DNA of 64,000 bases from Rugamonas rubra (GTDB taxonomy: Bacteria; Pseudomonadota; Gammaproteobacteria; Burkholderiales; Burkholderiaceae_D). The DNA lies in contig NZ_FOTW01000024.1 of assembly GCF_900114705.1 (NCBI RefSeq), positions 1 through 64,000 of the forward strand. Direction: 5' to 3'. The position numbers and the translations under genes are program-made. This document shows positions 1 to 9,064 of the stretch, piece after piece (positions within the stretch are counted from its first letter, which is position 1; each line of letters begins with the position of its first letter). The notes below the pieces were generated by a model, which did not search any database, was not told the origin of the DNA, and was given only the letters and a program-made list of their open reading frames with translations.

Positions 1-314
1 CCGTCGAGGGGATCAACCAGGAGATCTGGGGCGCGTGCATCGCCTACAACCTGGTGCGCCTTGAAATGGCCAACGTCGCCGCCGACGCTCAATGCAACCC
101 CACCGACATCAGCTTCGTCCGTGCATTTCACATCATTCAATACGAACTAACATGGGCCGCCGCGACTCGCGCCTATGGCAAGCTGCCTTCCCTACTACAA
201 AGAATGCGGCAAAGGCTAGTCACAGAACTGACTGTCAAACGACCCGGCCGTCATTTTGACCGGGTCGTCAAATCAAAGGCACAGCGCTACCCATACAAGA
301 AGTCAAAAGCTTAA
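1..314 (+). pseudogene. IS4-family transposase, C-terminal end only (cut by window edge)
   Basis: The reading frame is open from the window edge to the stop at 312-314. It carries the IS4-type C-terminal block QEIWGACIAYNLVR followed by EMANVAADA, the part that follows the last catalytic Glu in IS4 transposases, and it ends in a basic tail (YPYKKSKA). The rest of the gene lies outside the window, so completeness cannot be judged. It lies beyond the 3' end of the condensin operon, which is transcribed toward it. Family assignment is by motif resemblance. Confidence 0.7.
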
Positions 315-327
315 GTCAACGGCATTA

Positions 328-417
328 GGGTCAGTGCCGACATTCGTGAAACATCGGGGTCAGTGCCGACATTCGGACATTCACGGCATGAATGTCCGAA
401 TGTCGGCACTGACCCCG
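328..417. repeat. Long perfect palindrome plus a direct partial copy (GTCAGTGCCGACATTCGG family)
   Basis: Positions 356-382 and 390-416 are perfect 27-base inverted repeats around a 7-base loop (383-389), extendable by one C-G pair (355/417). A truncated direct copy of the same core, GTCAGTGCCGACATTCG, sits at 330-346. The same core occurs three more times at 60318-60446, so this is a dispersed repeat family and not a local hairpin. It lies between an IS4 remnant and a terminator, outside any gene. A REP/RAYT-type origin is possible, but no RAYT gene is in the window. Confidence 0.9.
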
Positions 418-440
418 GCGGTGCGGTGGTTCGTTTGGGC

Positions 441-476
441 AAAAAAAAACCGGCTCAGGCGAGCCGGGTTTTTTGT
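441..476 (-). terminator. Bidirectional-type intrinsic terminator after the condensin operon
   Basis: A 7-bp GC stem (CCGGCTC at 450-456, GAGCCGG at 461-467) with a 4-base loop is flanked by nine A on the left and a T-run on the right. It can therefore act in both directions. On the minus strand it lies about 25 bases past the stop of the SMC-like gene. Confidence 0.85.
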
Positions 477-499
477 TTTGTGCGAAGCAACGGCGGTGT

Positions 500-3328
500 C
501 TATGCCACCTTGGCGACGTCGCTGGCGCGCCGCTGCAGCACGAAGATCGGCTGCGCCCACTCGGTGTCTTTCTTCTTCTTGCTGGTGATCAGGGTCAGCT
601 CGGAAGGGTCGTAGACGTCGGTGTTGTGGGTCAGCGGCGTCGTCATCAGGTACTGCGCCTCGGTGTTCTTGAGGAACTCGCCGACCAGCTGGATGTTGCG
701 GATGTCCAGGTGGGCAAACGGTTCGTCGATGAAGACGAAGCCGCCGGAGCCGTCTTCGGACTTGAGCAAACCAATCAGCAGCACCAAGGACTTCATCACC
801 TGCTGGCCGCCGGACGCTTCGCCGTCGTTCATGCCGATGATGCCCTTGCCGTCGAACTTGAAGCGCACGTGCAGCCCGGCCTGGGACAGCTGGGTGTCGT
901 CGTTCTCCAGCCGCACCGGGTCGGCGTGCACCTCGATGCCGGCCAGCTCGCCGAGCTCCTTGATGTTTTTGCTGTAGGTCTTGACGGTGTAGCGCAGCCG
1001 TTCGATGTAGGCGCCGCGCGCGTTGCCGGTGGCCTCGATGGCGCGGTTGTTCTGGTAGCGCCGCTCCTCGGTCTCCGACTGGCGGCCGTGCAGCTGCTCG
1101 TTCAGCCGTTCGTACTGGTCGATCACCGTGGCGTCGAGTTCCCAGTCGCTGCGCGACAGGCTCGCCTCCAGGCTATGGATGCGCAGCGCGACCTGGTGCG
1201 CGTTCTGGTGTTCGCGCACCAGCGCCGTGCGCCGTGCCGGCCGGCGCCATGCCTTGGGCAGGTGGCGCCAGGTGCGGCGCAGCGCCAGCAGCGCGCGGGC
1301 GTGCTCGCTGCGCTGCTCCAGTTGGCGCTTGTGGCCCAGGCGCAGGCCGGCTTCGGCCTCGGACAGGGCAAAGCGGGCGTTCTGCCACACCGTGTCGGTG
1401 CGGGTGCGCGCCACGGTGGCGTTCTTGGTCAGGGTTTGCAGCTCGCCCAGGCGGGTGCCGACCTCGATGCGTTCCTCCTTCAACGGCACGGCGTTGCGCG
1501 CCGCCTCGTCGAACTCGGCCTGGCGCGCGGCCAGTTCCTTGGCGGCGTCGACGCCGGCGATGCGGCCCTTCAGCGCGCCGACTTCGCCGGCCAGTTTGCT
1601 GATGGTCAGCGTCAGCTTGTCCTCCTGCGCCTCCAGCGCCGGCAGGCCCTTCATGATCGCGTCCATGCGCTGGCTGCGGCCGGCGGTGCCGAAGCGGTAA
1701 CGCGAGGCCTCGACGAACAGCGAGCGGCCGCCGCGACGTTCGCGGTGGTAGGCCTCGGGGGTGATCCATTCGGCGTGGTTGCCCAGCTTGAAGCCCTGCT
1801 CGACCGAGTCGACCCGGCTGATGCGCTGCAGCTGTTCGACCAGCCAGGCCGGCACCTTGGCGCTGAACTTCACCACCGACAGCAGGCTGTCGTCGGACGA
1901 CGACGGCGCCGACACCAGGTCCGGCACGATGAAGTGGCGGTAGCGCTCCTTCTCGGCCAGGCGGTAGGCGGCCGGCGCGTCGCCGGACTTGTCGAGCAGG
2001 ACCACCGAGGCGAAGCCGGCCAGCACGCCCTCGACGGCGCCCTGCCAGCGGGCGTCCGTCACGTCGATGATGTCGGACAGCATGACGTGGCCGATGTTGG
2101 CGTCGCGCAGGGCGCGGCGCATTCCGCGCACATTGTCCGGCTCCGGCATCGCCGTCTTGCCCTGCAGGGCGGCGATGGTGGCCTGTTCGCCGGCGATGCG
2201 GGTGGCCAGCGCTTCGCGCGCCTGGCGCTGGCGGGTCAGCTCGGTTTCCTTCTCCTCCAGCTGCTGCGCCACCTCGGCGATGTCGGCGCCGGAGTCGGCC
2301 GCCAGCTTTTGCAGGCGGGCCTTCTGTTCGAGCAGGCTGTCGAGCGGCTTGAGTTTGCCGTTGATCAGGTTCAGCCGGCTTTGCAGCGCGGTCGATTCCT
2401 GTTCCAGCACGGTCTCGTGCTGCTGCGCCTCGGTCATCGCCTTGGCCTGCGCGGCGACGGCGTTGCGCTTGTCGACCAGCTGCTGGTCGGCCTGGGCCAG
2501 CGGCTTGCGGGCGTCGCGCAGCTGGCGGCTCAACATGGCGTGCTTTTCACGCGCCTCGTGGTATTCCAGCGAGGGCGCCACTTCCTCTTGCAGGTTGCGG
2601 CGTTCCTTGTTCAGGTCTTCCCACTGGTGGTAGTTGGCCACGCGCAGGCGCAGGCCCTCCAGGTTGGTCTTCGACGCCTCCAGCTCGGTCTCGAAACGCT
2701 TCAACTCGGTCTCGGTGTCGCGCTGGTGGCGCTTGGCCTCGTCGTAGGCGTCGAGCACCTCCTTGTCGCCGAACACCTGGAACACCAGGTCGAGCAGCTG
2801 GCGCGGCGCGTATTCGCACAGCTTGTCGGTCTCGCCCTGCTCCAGCGCCAGCACCTTGGCCATGGCCGGCGACAGGCCGGCGTTGGCCAGGCGCTTGCGG
2901 TAGTTCTCCACGCCGAGCCAGTCGTTGGCGTCGGTGACTTCCTCGATCTGCACGTTGCCCGGTCGCATCAGGTACTGGCGCTTCCAGTCGCCGCCGTTCT
3001 TTTGGATCTGGCAGAACAGCGTGACCTCGTCGTCGCTGAAGAAGCCGGAGCTGCGGAAGGGACGGTTGGACAGCTGCTTGCCGACGTTCTTGTTGTCGAC
3101 CACGGCGCGCAGCCAGGCGGTCTGCTGGCCGGAGTGGCGCGCGTAGTGTTTGTAGGTGCGACCCATCGAGCAGTCCAGGCCGAACAGGGTGCGCAGCGCG
3201 TCGAGCAGGGTGGTCTTGCCGGAGCCGTTTTGGCCGGCGATCGTGATGATCTTGGCGTCGAGCGGGATGTTCTTGATCCGCTGCCAATAATCCCAATGGA
3301 CCAGTTCTAGTGATTTGATGTGGAACAT
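500..3328 (-). CDS. mksB: SMC/MukB-like condensin ATPase (MksB / JetC type)
   Basis: This 942-residue protein is a structural-maintenance-of-chromosomes type ATPase. The Walker A motif GQNGSGKT is at residues 32-39, the ABC signature SGGQ at about 839-842, and Walker B VFIDEP at about 865-870. Long charged coiled coils flank a hinge-like middle segment near residue 400-550 (RWQGAVEGVLAGFASVVL). It is shorter than E. coli MukB (about 1480 residues) and nearer in size to Mks/Jet proteins. It is the last gene of a three-gene operon, starting 3 bases after the MukE-like stop. Such complexes extrude DNA loops for chromosome segregation (MksBEF) or restrict plasmids (Wadjet JetABCD). No JetD/MksG nuclease is visible beside it, so the housekeeping-like Mks role is preferred but unproven. 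Confidence 0.8.
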   Translation of the reverse strand: MFHIKSLELVHWDYWQRIKNIPLDAKIITIAGQNGSGKTTLLDALRTLFGLDCSMGRTYKHYARHSGQQTAWLRAVVDNKNVGKQLSNRPFRSSGFFSDDEVTLFCQIQKNGGDWKRQYLMRPGNVQIEEVTDANDWLGVENYRKRLANAGLSPAMAKVLALEQGETDKLCEYAPRQLLDLVFQVFGDKEVLDAYDEAKRHQRDTETELKRFETELEASKTNLEGLRLRVANYHQWEDLNKERRNLQEEVAPSLEYHEAREKHAMLSRQLRDARKPLAQADQQLVDKRNAVAAQAKAMTEAQQHETVLEQESTALQSRLNLINGKLKPLDSLLEQKARLQKLAADSGADIAEVAQQLEEKETELTRQRQAREALATRIAGEQATIAALQGKTAMPEPDNVRGMRRALRDANIGHVMLSDIIDVTDARWQGAVEGVLAGFASVVLLDKSGDAPAAYRLAEKERYRHFIVPDLVSAPSSSDDSLLSVVKFSAKVPAWLVEQLQRISRVDSVEQGFKLGNHAEWITPEAYHRERRGGRSLFVEASRYRFGTAGRSQRMDAIMKGLPALEAQEDKLTLTISKLAGEVGALKGRIAGVDAAKELAARQAEFDEAARNAVPLKEERIEVGTRLGELQTLTKNATVARTRTDTVWQNARFALSEAEAGLRLGHKRQLEQRSEHARALLALRRTWRHLPKAWRRPARRTALVREHQNAHQVALRIHSLEASLSRSDWELDATVIDQYERLNEQLHGRQSETEERRYQNNRAIEATGNARGAYIERLRYTVKTYSKNIKELGELAGIEVHADPVRLENDDTQLSQAGLHVRFKFDGKGIIGMNDGEASGGQQVMKSLVLLIGLLKSEDGSGGFVFIDEPFAHLDIRNIQLVGEFLKNTEAQYLMTTPLTHNTDVYDPSELTLITSKKKKDTEWAQPIFVLQRRASDVAKVA

Positions 3329-3331
3329 GGC

Positions 3332-4198
3332 TCAGTCTCGGGTAGGGGTGTCGGCGGACGGCGCGGCGGCGCTGTCATCGGGTGCGGCGGCGGCGGCGGC
3401 GAAGGCGGCGTCGTGCGATTCGGCGGCGGCGCCGGACGGCAGGGCTGGCGCCGGCGGCGCGGTGTCGGCGGCGACGTCAGGGGTGGCGGCCGCCTCGGCG
3501 GCGGCCTCCTCGCTGAGCGTCTCCTCCAGCGTGGGCGTCGGCGGCGCGCGGCGCGGCACCGGGATGATGCGCGCCGGGGCGCGCTTGAACACGTCGGCCA
3601 GGGCGCCGTTGATGATGCGCTCCTTGAGCATGTCGGTGTCCATCATCAGGTCCAGCAGCGGGCCTTCGACGATGATGTCGCCGCGCCGCTCGATGAAGCC
3701 GAGCTTGGCCAGGATGCCGAGGTTCATGTCCATCCGCGTCTTCTTGCCCAGCTTGTCGCCGAAGTCGGCCAGCAGCGCCTTGTAGGCGATGCCGATCGAG
3801 GTGTCCTCGGCGCGCGGCAGCGGTTTCTCGATGCCGAACATGTCGTTCTGGTCGTCGCCGACGTGCTGGTGGGTCTCCTGCCGCTCGCGCTTGGGCAGGA
3901 TGATCTGCGCCCACAGCACCACCAGCAGGGCGACGCCGTCGCGCGCCAGGCCGAAGTTGTTGTTCTGCCAGATGTCGCGCGCGCCGAAGATCTTCGGCTC
4001 GATGGCGCGCGTCAGCGCCAGCGTGACGTGGTCGGCGTAGACGTTGTCGAGCAGCTTGAGGCCGGTGGCCAGCAAACGGGCGTCGACCTCGGCGCGGAAC
4101 AGCTCGTCGGACAGCACGCGCTTGACCAGCTTGTCGTCGCGGCGCAGGGTTTGGTGCGTCAACAGACGCGCAATCAGGATTTGGGAATCGTCATTCAT
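3332..4198 (-). CDS. mksE: MukE-like condensin subunit (MksE / JetB type)
   Basis: A 288-residue protein with a helical, winged-helix-rich N-terminal two thirds (ILIARLLTHQTLRRDDKLVKRVL...). The C-terminal 70 residues are low-complexity Ala/Pro-rich. Its start overlaps the stop of the MukF-like gene by 8 bases and its stop precedes the SMC start by 3 bases, so translation is probably coupled. Size, order and neighbours match the MukE-type (kite) subunit that bridges kleisin and SMC heads. The assignment rests mainly on position between MukF-like and MukB-like genes, because sequence identity in this family is low. The Ala/Pro tail is not a usual family feature. Confidence 0.65.
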   Translation of the reverse strand: MNDDSQILIARLLTHQTLRRDDKLVKRVLSDELFRAEVDARLLATGLKLLDNVYADHVTLALTRAIEPKIFGARDIWQNNNFGLARDGVALLVVLWAQIILPKRERQETHQHVGDDQNDMFGIEKPLPRAEDTSIGIAYKALLADFGDKLGKKTRMDMNLGILAKLGFIERRGDIIVEGPLLDLMMDTDMLKERIINGALADVFKRAPARIIPVPRRAPPTPTLEETLSEEAAAEAAATPDVAADTAPPAPALPSGAAAESHDAAFAAAAAAPDDSAAAPSADTPTRD

Positions 4199-5573
4199 CG
4201 GCCGGGCCGCTTTCCGAGTCTAAAGAAAGTGAAAGTGAAAGCGAAGCGATCGACATGGCAGCCACATGCGGGTCTAGCAGCTGGACCATTTCGTCGGTCG
4301 GCGTAAAGGTGATCGGCAGGCGCGCCAGATCGGCGGTGGCGCCCTGCAGGCTGGCCTCGGAGGCGTCGCCCAGCAGCGGCAGCATGGAGGCGCGGTAGGA
4401 GGCGATGGCGAAGCTGGCCGGCAGCAGCGAGTCCTGGATCGGGATCGAACGGGGCGACTCGGCGGCGATGCTGGGGAAGTTGCCGAGCGTGGCGAAGTCG
4501 GACAGGCGGGCCAGCCAATCGTCGAGCTCCTTTTGCATCGCCGGGCCGTCGTTGATGGTGGTCGGCGCGTCGGTGCCGGTGGGCAGGCCGCCGGACACCA
4601 CGCCGGAGGCGCGGTCGGCCAGCAGCTCGGTCTCGGCGACGTCGATCATTTCGGCCGGGGTGATGAACAGCGGCACCACCGGCTGGTCGATGGCGCCGTC
4701 GGCCAGCGAGGCCAGGTCCTCGTGCAGCAGCAGCCAGCGCTTGATGTCGGTGGTCGACAGGCCGGACTGGCCGAGGTGGACGCGCTGGCGCTCGATCTGG
4801 TTGAGGGCGCGCGAGAACATGCCCTGCATGTTCAGCAGCGCGCTCTGGGCGCGGCCGATGGCCTGGGCGGCGCGGTGGGTGGCGCCGTCGGCGTTCTCGT
4901 CGCTGGTGATGGCGCGCAGGATCTCCGAGCCCTTCTCGACCCAGTCGCAGGCCATGTGCCACTTGGCCTGCGAGGCGCGCAGCAGGAACTCGGAACCGGA
5001 GGCGATGGCGTCGGCGAACTCCTCTGTCAGGTCGTTCAGGCGGCCCAGCAAATGCTGCAACTGCTCGACCGAGACGCCGCCGATGGCCTGGGCGCCGGCC
5101 ACCTGCGACAGCAGGAAGCCCATCTCGGCCTCGTCGGCGCTCTGGCCCAGCGCCAGCAGGCTGTCGATGGCCGACAGCACGTTGCGCGCCATCGGCGTGA
5201 CGCGGTAGACGGCTTGTTGGGCGTCCCAGGCCAGCAGCTGGTTCGAGCGCAGCCGCACCAGCACCGTCTCCAGGCTCTCCGGCAGCAGATAGGCCAGGCG
5301 GGTGTTGATGTCGGCGCGCGAAAAGGCCGACGTCGAGGCGTCGGAGGCCAGCTCGCGCAGCACCAGCAGGCGCACCAGCACGCCGTCGAAACCGCCGTGG
5401 AACAGCGTGGTGAACACCTGCAGCAGGGGCTGGGCCCGCTTCAGATGGAAGACCTGTTCGATTTCGTCGGCCGACACGTTCGGCTGAAAGTGGGCTTGCA
5501 GTGAGTCGTGGTGGTCGTGTTCGATGTTCGGTGCTTCCGCGGCCGCAGCCGCACTTGCCATTATGTCAATCAT
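4191..5573 (-). CDS. mksF: MukF-like kleisin subunit (MksF / JetA type)
   Basis: First gene of the condensin operon, 460 residues from the ATG at 5573. That start is preferred to an upstream in-frame one because GGCAGAGA lies directly in front of it. Residues near 30-130 (FHLKRAQPLLQVFTTLFHGGFDGVLVRLLVLREL ... RADINTRLAYLLPESLETVLVRLRSNQLL) read as a winged-helix domain like that of MukF-type kleisins, followed by long helices and a weakly conserved C-terminal half. It would link the two SMC heads and bind the MukE-like dimer. The Ser-rich C-terminus (SIASLSLSLSLDSES) is unusual. Its stop overlaps the next start. Confidence 0.65.
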   Translation of the reverse strand: MIDIMASAAAAAEAPNIEHDHHDSLQAHFQPNVSADEIEQVFHLKRAQPLLQVFTTLFHGGFDGVLVRLLVLRELASDASTSAFSRADINTRLAYLLPESLETVLVRLRSNQLLAWDAQQAVYRVTPMARNVLSAIDSLLALGQSADEAEMGFLLSQVAGAQAIGGVSVEQLQHLLGRLNDLTEEFADAIASGSEFLLRASQAKWHMACDWVEKGSEILRAITSDENADGATHRAAQAIGRAQSALLNMQGMFSRALNQIERQRVHLGQSGLSTTDIKRWLLLHEDLASLADGAIDQPVVPLFITPAEMIDVAETELLADRASGVVSGGLPTGTDAPTTINDGPAMQKELDDWLARLSDFATLGNFPSIAAESPRSIPIQDSLLPASFAIASYRASMLPLLGDASEASLQGATADLARLPITFTPTDEMVQLLDPHVAAMSIASLSLSLSLDSESGPADE

Positions 5574-5707
5574 TCTCTGCCATTCTGTACGCAACGCGAC
5601 TGTGGTGAAGATGGCAACGGCGCCGCCCCTCGGGCGCGCGGTCCGCATCTGCTTCGCGGGGGCGTCAGTATATCAGGCGCGGCAACGATGGCGTCGCCTA
5701 ACGAGCA

Positions 5708-5735
5708 CGCGGCCGGGTGGAAACACCCGGCCGCG
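5708..5735. terminator. Perfect 12-bp hairpin with GAAA tetraloop
   Basis: CGCGGCCGGGTG (5708-5719) pairs perfectly with CACCCGGCCGCG (5724-5735) around a GAAA loop. It lies between the GH3 stop (5804) and the condensin operon start (5573), both on the minus strand. There is no T-run after it. It could stall or terminate GH3 transcripts or protect their 3' end. A second stem, GACGGGCG / CGCCCGTC, lies near 5763-5788. Confidence 0.5.
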
Positions 5736-5803
5736 CCAAGATGGACGGAAAATGCGCGGCAAGACGGGCGCCGTCCGACGCCCGTCCCCCCTACCGACGC
5801 GGC

Positions 5804-8800
5804 CTACTGGACCAGGCGGATATTGCGCAGCGAGTATTGGACGCCCTGCTGGTCGCCCCATTTCGGCAGCGTGCCGAAGGGCATGCCGACGTTGCGCAGG
5901 TCGAAGCAGGAGGTGGCGCCGCCGATCAGGTCGCTGACCTTGACCGTGACCGGCGTCCAGGCGCCGGGCGCGGGCCGGCCGAACAGATAGTCGCCCGAGT
6001 TGCAGTTGGTGCCGGGACTCTCCATCTTCACGGCCAGCCCGGCGGCGTTGGCGCCGTAGCTGGCCACGTTGATGTCGAACTGCAGCGTGCCGGCGGCGAA
6101 GTTGCTCAGATTGAGCGGCGTGCCCGTCACCATCAGCAGGCCGTCGCCGCCGTCGGCGGCAAAACCCAGCTTGAGCGTGCCGTCCGGCTGCACCGCCATG
6201 CTGGTGTGGCTGCCGTTGGTGGAGTAGGTGCTGAAGGCCAGGTCGGCGCTCAGCAGACCATTGTTGAACAGGCCGAACAGCGGACCGGGGACGGGCGGGC
6301 CGAACACGGCCGGCCCCGGCCCCATCGATTCACAGGTCTGCGCGTCGGCGTCCTTGGCGGCGCCCGGCACCCAACGGATGTTGGCGAAGGAGGCGGTGAA
6401 GGCCTTCTCGGTGTAGACCAGGAAGGGCGTGTCGACCAGCGCGAAGTCGGTCCCCTTGGCGGCGAAGCAGGCCAGCGGAATCTTCACCGTGCGCTTGGTG
6501 TTGAACGGCAGGCCGGTGAACAGGCGGGTGCCGTCGAGCTCGCCGATGCAGGGGTATTTGCAGTCGACCCGCATTTTCACCGTCCCGGCCGGGGCGCGGC
6601 CGACGATGGTGTCGAACACCAGGGCGGCGTTGGCGTTCAGGTAGGGCTGGCGGTCGGCGGGCTCGCCCGCCTGCGAGTAGAACTGGCCGGCGCCGGTCCA
6701 GGTGATCTTGCGGCCGTCCTGCTGGACGTTGACCTGGGTGGTCTCGGCCTTCAGGTTGGGCAGCGTGATGGTGGCGTTCAGGTCGGCGCCGAGCGGCTTC
6801 GACCAGTTGCTCGGGTCGCCGATACGCAGCGTGTAGGGCGGTTTGTCGGCCGAGTTGAACACTTCCAGGTCGACGGTGGCGACGCCGCCGCTGCCAGGGT
6901 CCTGGGCGCAGCCGAGCACGGGCGTGGTTTCGTCCAGCTTGGCGACCTTGACCGTGTCCTTGTAGCTTAGCCCGTAGCCGTAGGCGAACAGGGGATCGTA
7001 GTTGGCGGCGCCCTTGTTGAGCGGGGTCTGGCAGGCGCTCTTCGGCCATGAGAAGGACAGCTTGCCGCCCATATCGTGGTCGATGTCGCCGTTGGCCTTG
7101 CGGAACAGCACGTCGGCCACACCCTTGCCTTCGGTGCCGGGCAGCCAGGCGACGACGAAGGCGTCGGAACGGTTCAGCTCCTTGTTGGTCCACACCGCGC
7201 GGCCCGTCACCAGCACGGTCACCACCGGCACGCCCTTGCCGCCGACAGCGTTCAGCACCGCCAGATCCTCCGGATAGCGGCGCGCGTGCTCCAGCGTGCC
7301 GGTCTTGCCGATGTCGCCGACGCCCTCGGCATACGGCGTTTCGCCGATCACCGCGATCACCGCCTTGTAGCCGGCCAGGTTGACACCCGCCCCTGTCTCG
7401 CTAAACACCACGTTGCCGGCGCCGGCGGCTGCCTTGATGCCGCTCAGGATGCTGTCGGCGTTGGGGAAGTCGGCGTTGGTGTTGGTGGTGCCCTGCCAGG
7501 TCAGCGACCAGCCGCCGGTCTGGTTCGGGATGTTGTCGGCGCTCTTGCCGACCACCAGGATCTTCTCGCCGCGCTTGAGCGGCAGGATCTGCTGCTCGTT
7601 CTTCAGCAGGACGAGCGACTTCTGCACCGCCTCGCGCGCCAGCTCGCGGTGCTGCAACTGGGCCGCGTCGGCGGCGTGGGCGCGCGCCAGCGGCGCCTTG
7701 GCGCGGAAGATCCCGGCGCGCATTTTCACGCGCAGGATGCGCCTGACCGCGTCGTCGATGCGGGCCAGCGGGATTTCGCCCTTGTTGACCGAGGCGATGG
7801 TGTTGGCGATGAAGGCCTTCCATTGGTCCGGCACCATGATCATGTCGACCCCGGCGTTGATCGCCTGCGGGCAACTGCCGTCGCTGCAGCCCGGCACTTG
7901 GGCGTGGCCGTTCCAGTCGCCGATGACGAAGCCGTCGAAGCCCATCTTGGTTTTCAGCGTATCGGTCAGCATCTCCTTGCTGCCGTGCATTTTGCCGATC
8001 TGGATGCCGAGGCTCTCGTTGGTCCAGCTGTTGAACGAGGCCATCACCGTCTGCGCGCCGGCGCCCAGCGCCGTGTAGTAGCCCTGGCCATGCACGTTGA
8101 TCATCTCGCTGCGGCTGGACATGTTGACGCCCTGGTCCTTGCCCAGGTCGGTGCCGCCGTCGCCCATGAAGTGCTTGGCGGTGGCGATGACGGTGGGCGC
8201 GCCGTCATTGAAGTCGCCCTGCAGGCCCTTGACCATTTCGCGGCCATATCTGGCGACGATGGCCGAGTCCTCGGAATAGCCCTCGTAACTGCGGCCCCAG
8301 CGGTCGTCGCGCACCACCGCCAGCGTCGGCGCGAAGGTCCAGTCGATGCCGGTGGCGGCCACCTGGGCGGCGACGGCCAGGCCGATGCGGCGCACCAGCG
8401 CGGGATCGTTGGCCGCGCCCAGGCCGATATTGTGCGGGAACAGGGTGGCGCCGAACACATTGCCGTGTCCGTGCACCGCATCCGTGCCCCAGATCACCGG
8501 AATCTTGGTGGCGGCGTCGGTCGCCATGGAGGCGCGCCAGTAGCTGTCGGCCAGCCCGACCCAGTCGGCCGGGCTGGCGTGCTTGTCGTTGTTGGGGAAG
8601 GAGCCGCCGCCGTTGAGCACGGAGCCGATGTAGTACTGCCGCACCTCGTCGGGCGTGATGCTCTTGATTTCGGCCTGGGTCATCTGGCCGACCTTCTGCG
8701 CCAGCGTCATGCTGGCGAGGATGCCGGTGATGGCCTGTTCGGTGGCGCCGTCCTGGGGGATGTCGCTCTTGATGCGCGGGAAATCCTTGAGTTCCTTCTG

Positions 8801-8938
8801 ACCGAACACGGATTCGGCCAGCAGCTGGTTGGAAGGGGGCGGACTGCTATCGCTGCCGCTGCCGCAGCCGCTCAGTATGCCGCTGCCCAGTGCGCAGGCG
8901 ATGGCCGCACGGTGGAAGATACGTGGTGTGAATGTCAT
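5804..8938 (-). CDS. Secreted lipoprotein GH3 beta-glucosidase / glucan glucohydrolase
   Basis: The start is the ATG at 8938, which has an AGGAGA ribosome site 5 bases upstream. The 1044-residue product begins with a lipoprotein signal ending in LSGC (Cys25). The GH3 N-terminal barrel follows, with GTDAVHGHGN near residue 151, AKHFMGDGGT near 254, and the nucleophile Asp341 in GFVIGDW. The GH3 C-terminal domain follows (QKSLVLLKNE). The last 300 or so residues resemble the ExoP-type accessory beta-sandwich of marine and soil exo-1,3/1,4-beta-glucanases. It probably releases glucose from cello- or laminari-oligosaccharides in the periplasm or at the outer membrane. A LacI-type operator precedes it and a LacI gene lies directly upstream on the same strand. 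Confidence 0.9.
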   Translation of the reverse strand: MTFTPRIFHRAAIACALGSGILSGCGSGSDSSPPPSNQLLAESVFGQKELKDFPRIKSDIPQDGATEQAITGILASMTLAQKVGQMTQAEIKSITPDEVRQYYIGSVLNGGGSFPNNDKHASPADWVGLADSYWRASMATDAATKIPVIWGTDAVHGHGNVFGATLFPHNIGLGAANDPALVRRIGLAVAAQVAATGIDWTFAPTLAVVRDDRWGRSYEGYSEDSAIVARYGREMVKGLQGDFNDGAPTVIATAKHFMGDGGTDLGKDQGVNMSSRSEMINVHGQGYYTALGAGAQTVMASFNSWTNESLGIQIGKMHGSKEMLTDTLKTKMGFDGFVIGDWNGHAQVPGCSDGSCPQAINAGVDMIMVPDQWKAFIANTIASVNKGEIPLARIDDAVRRILRVKMRAGIFRAKAPLARAHAADAAQLQHRELAREAVQKSLVLLKNEQQILPLKRGEKILVVGKSADNIPNQTGGWSLTWQGTTNTNADFPNADSILSGIKAAAGAGNVVFSETGAGVNLAGYKAVIAVIGETPYAEGVGDIGKTGTLEHARRYPEDLAVLNAVGGKGVPVVTVLVTGRAVWTNKELNRSDAFVVAWLPGTEGKGVADVLFRKANGDIDHDMGGKLSFSWPKSACQTPLNKGAANYDPLFAYGYGLSYKDTVKVAKLDETTPVLGCAQDPGSGGVATVDLEVFNSADKPPYTLRIGDPSNWSKPLGADLNATITLPNLKAETTQVNVQQDGRKITWTGAGQFYSQAGEPADRQPYLNANAALVFDTIVGRAPAGTVKMRVDCKYPCIGELDGTRLFTGLPFNTKRTVKIPLACFAAKGTDFALVDTPFLVYTEKAFTASFANIRWVPGAAKDADAQTCESMGPGPAVFGPPVPGPLFGLFNNGLLSADLAFSTYSTNGSHTSMAVQPDGTLKLGFAADGGDGLLMVTGTPLNLSNFAAGTLQFDINVASYGANAAGLAVKMESPGTNCNSGDYLFGRPAPGAWTPVTVKVSDLIGGATSCFDLRNVGMPFGTLPKWGDQQGVQYSLRNIRLVQ

Positions 8939-9050
8939 TGCGTCTCCTGTTTTTTTATTACAGAGGCCGGCATTTCGCCTGGTGTTGCATGACCCGGCGT
9001 CCGGCGCCAACGTCGCGCCCAGCATTGCTATCCAAGCCCCGGAGAGCCAA

Positions 9051-9064
9051 TGTAAGCGTTTACA
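9051..9064. promoter_or_regulatory. LacI/GalR-type operator in front of the GH3 gene
   Basis: TGTAAGCGTTTACA, extendable to AATGTAAGCGTTTACATT at 9049-9066, is a near-perfect palindrome with a central CG, the hallmark of LacI/GalR-family sites. It lies about 110 bases upstream of the GH3 start, inside an AT-rich stretch, and downstream of the LacI-type gene likely to bind it. On the minus strand a TATTAT hexamer near 9090-9098 just upstream of the site could be a -10 box, which would place the operator in the early transcribed region. Confidence 0.8.

Noticed and set aside
328..417. CRISPR-like reading of the repeated units at the left end
   Set aside because: Units are not regularly spaced, are arranged head to head, and no cas genes are in the window.
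473..3310. A 945-codon open frame on the plus strand opposite the SMC gene
   Set aside because: It is the antisense shadow of a GC-rich coding gene: composition is Gly/Ala/Val/Leu/Arg-rich with no domain, whereas the minus strand has Walker A, signature and Walker B motifs in place.
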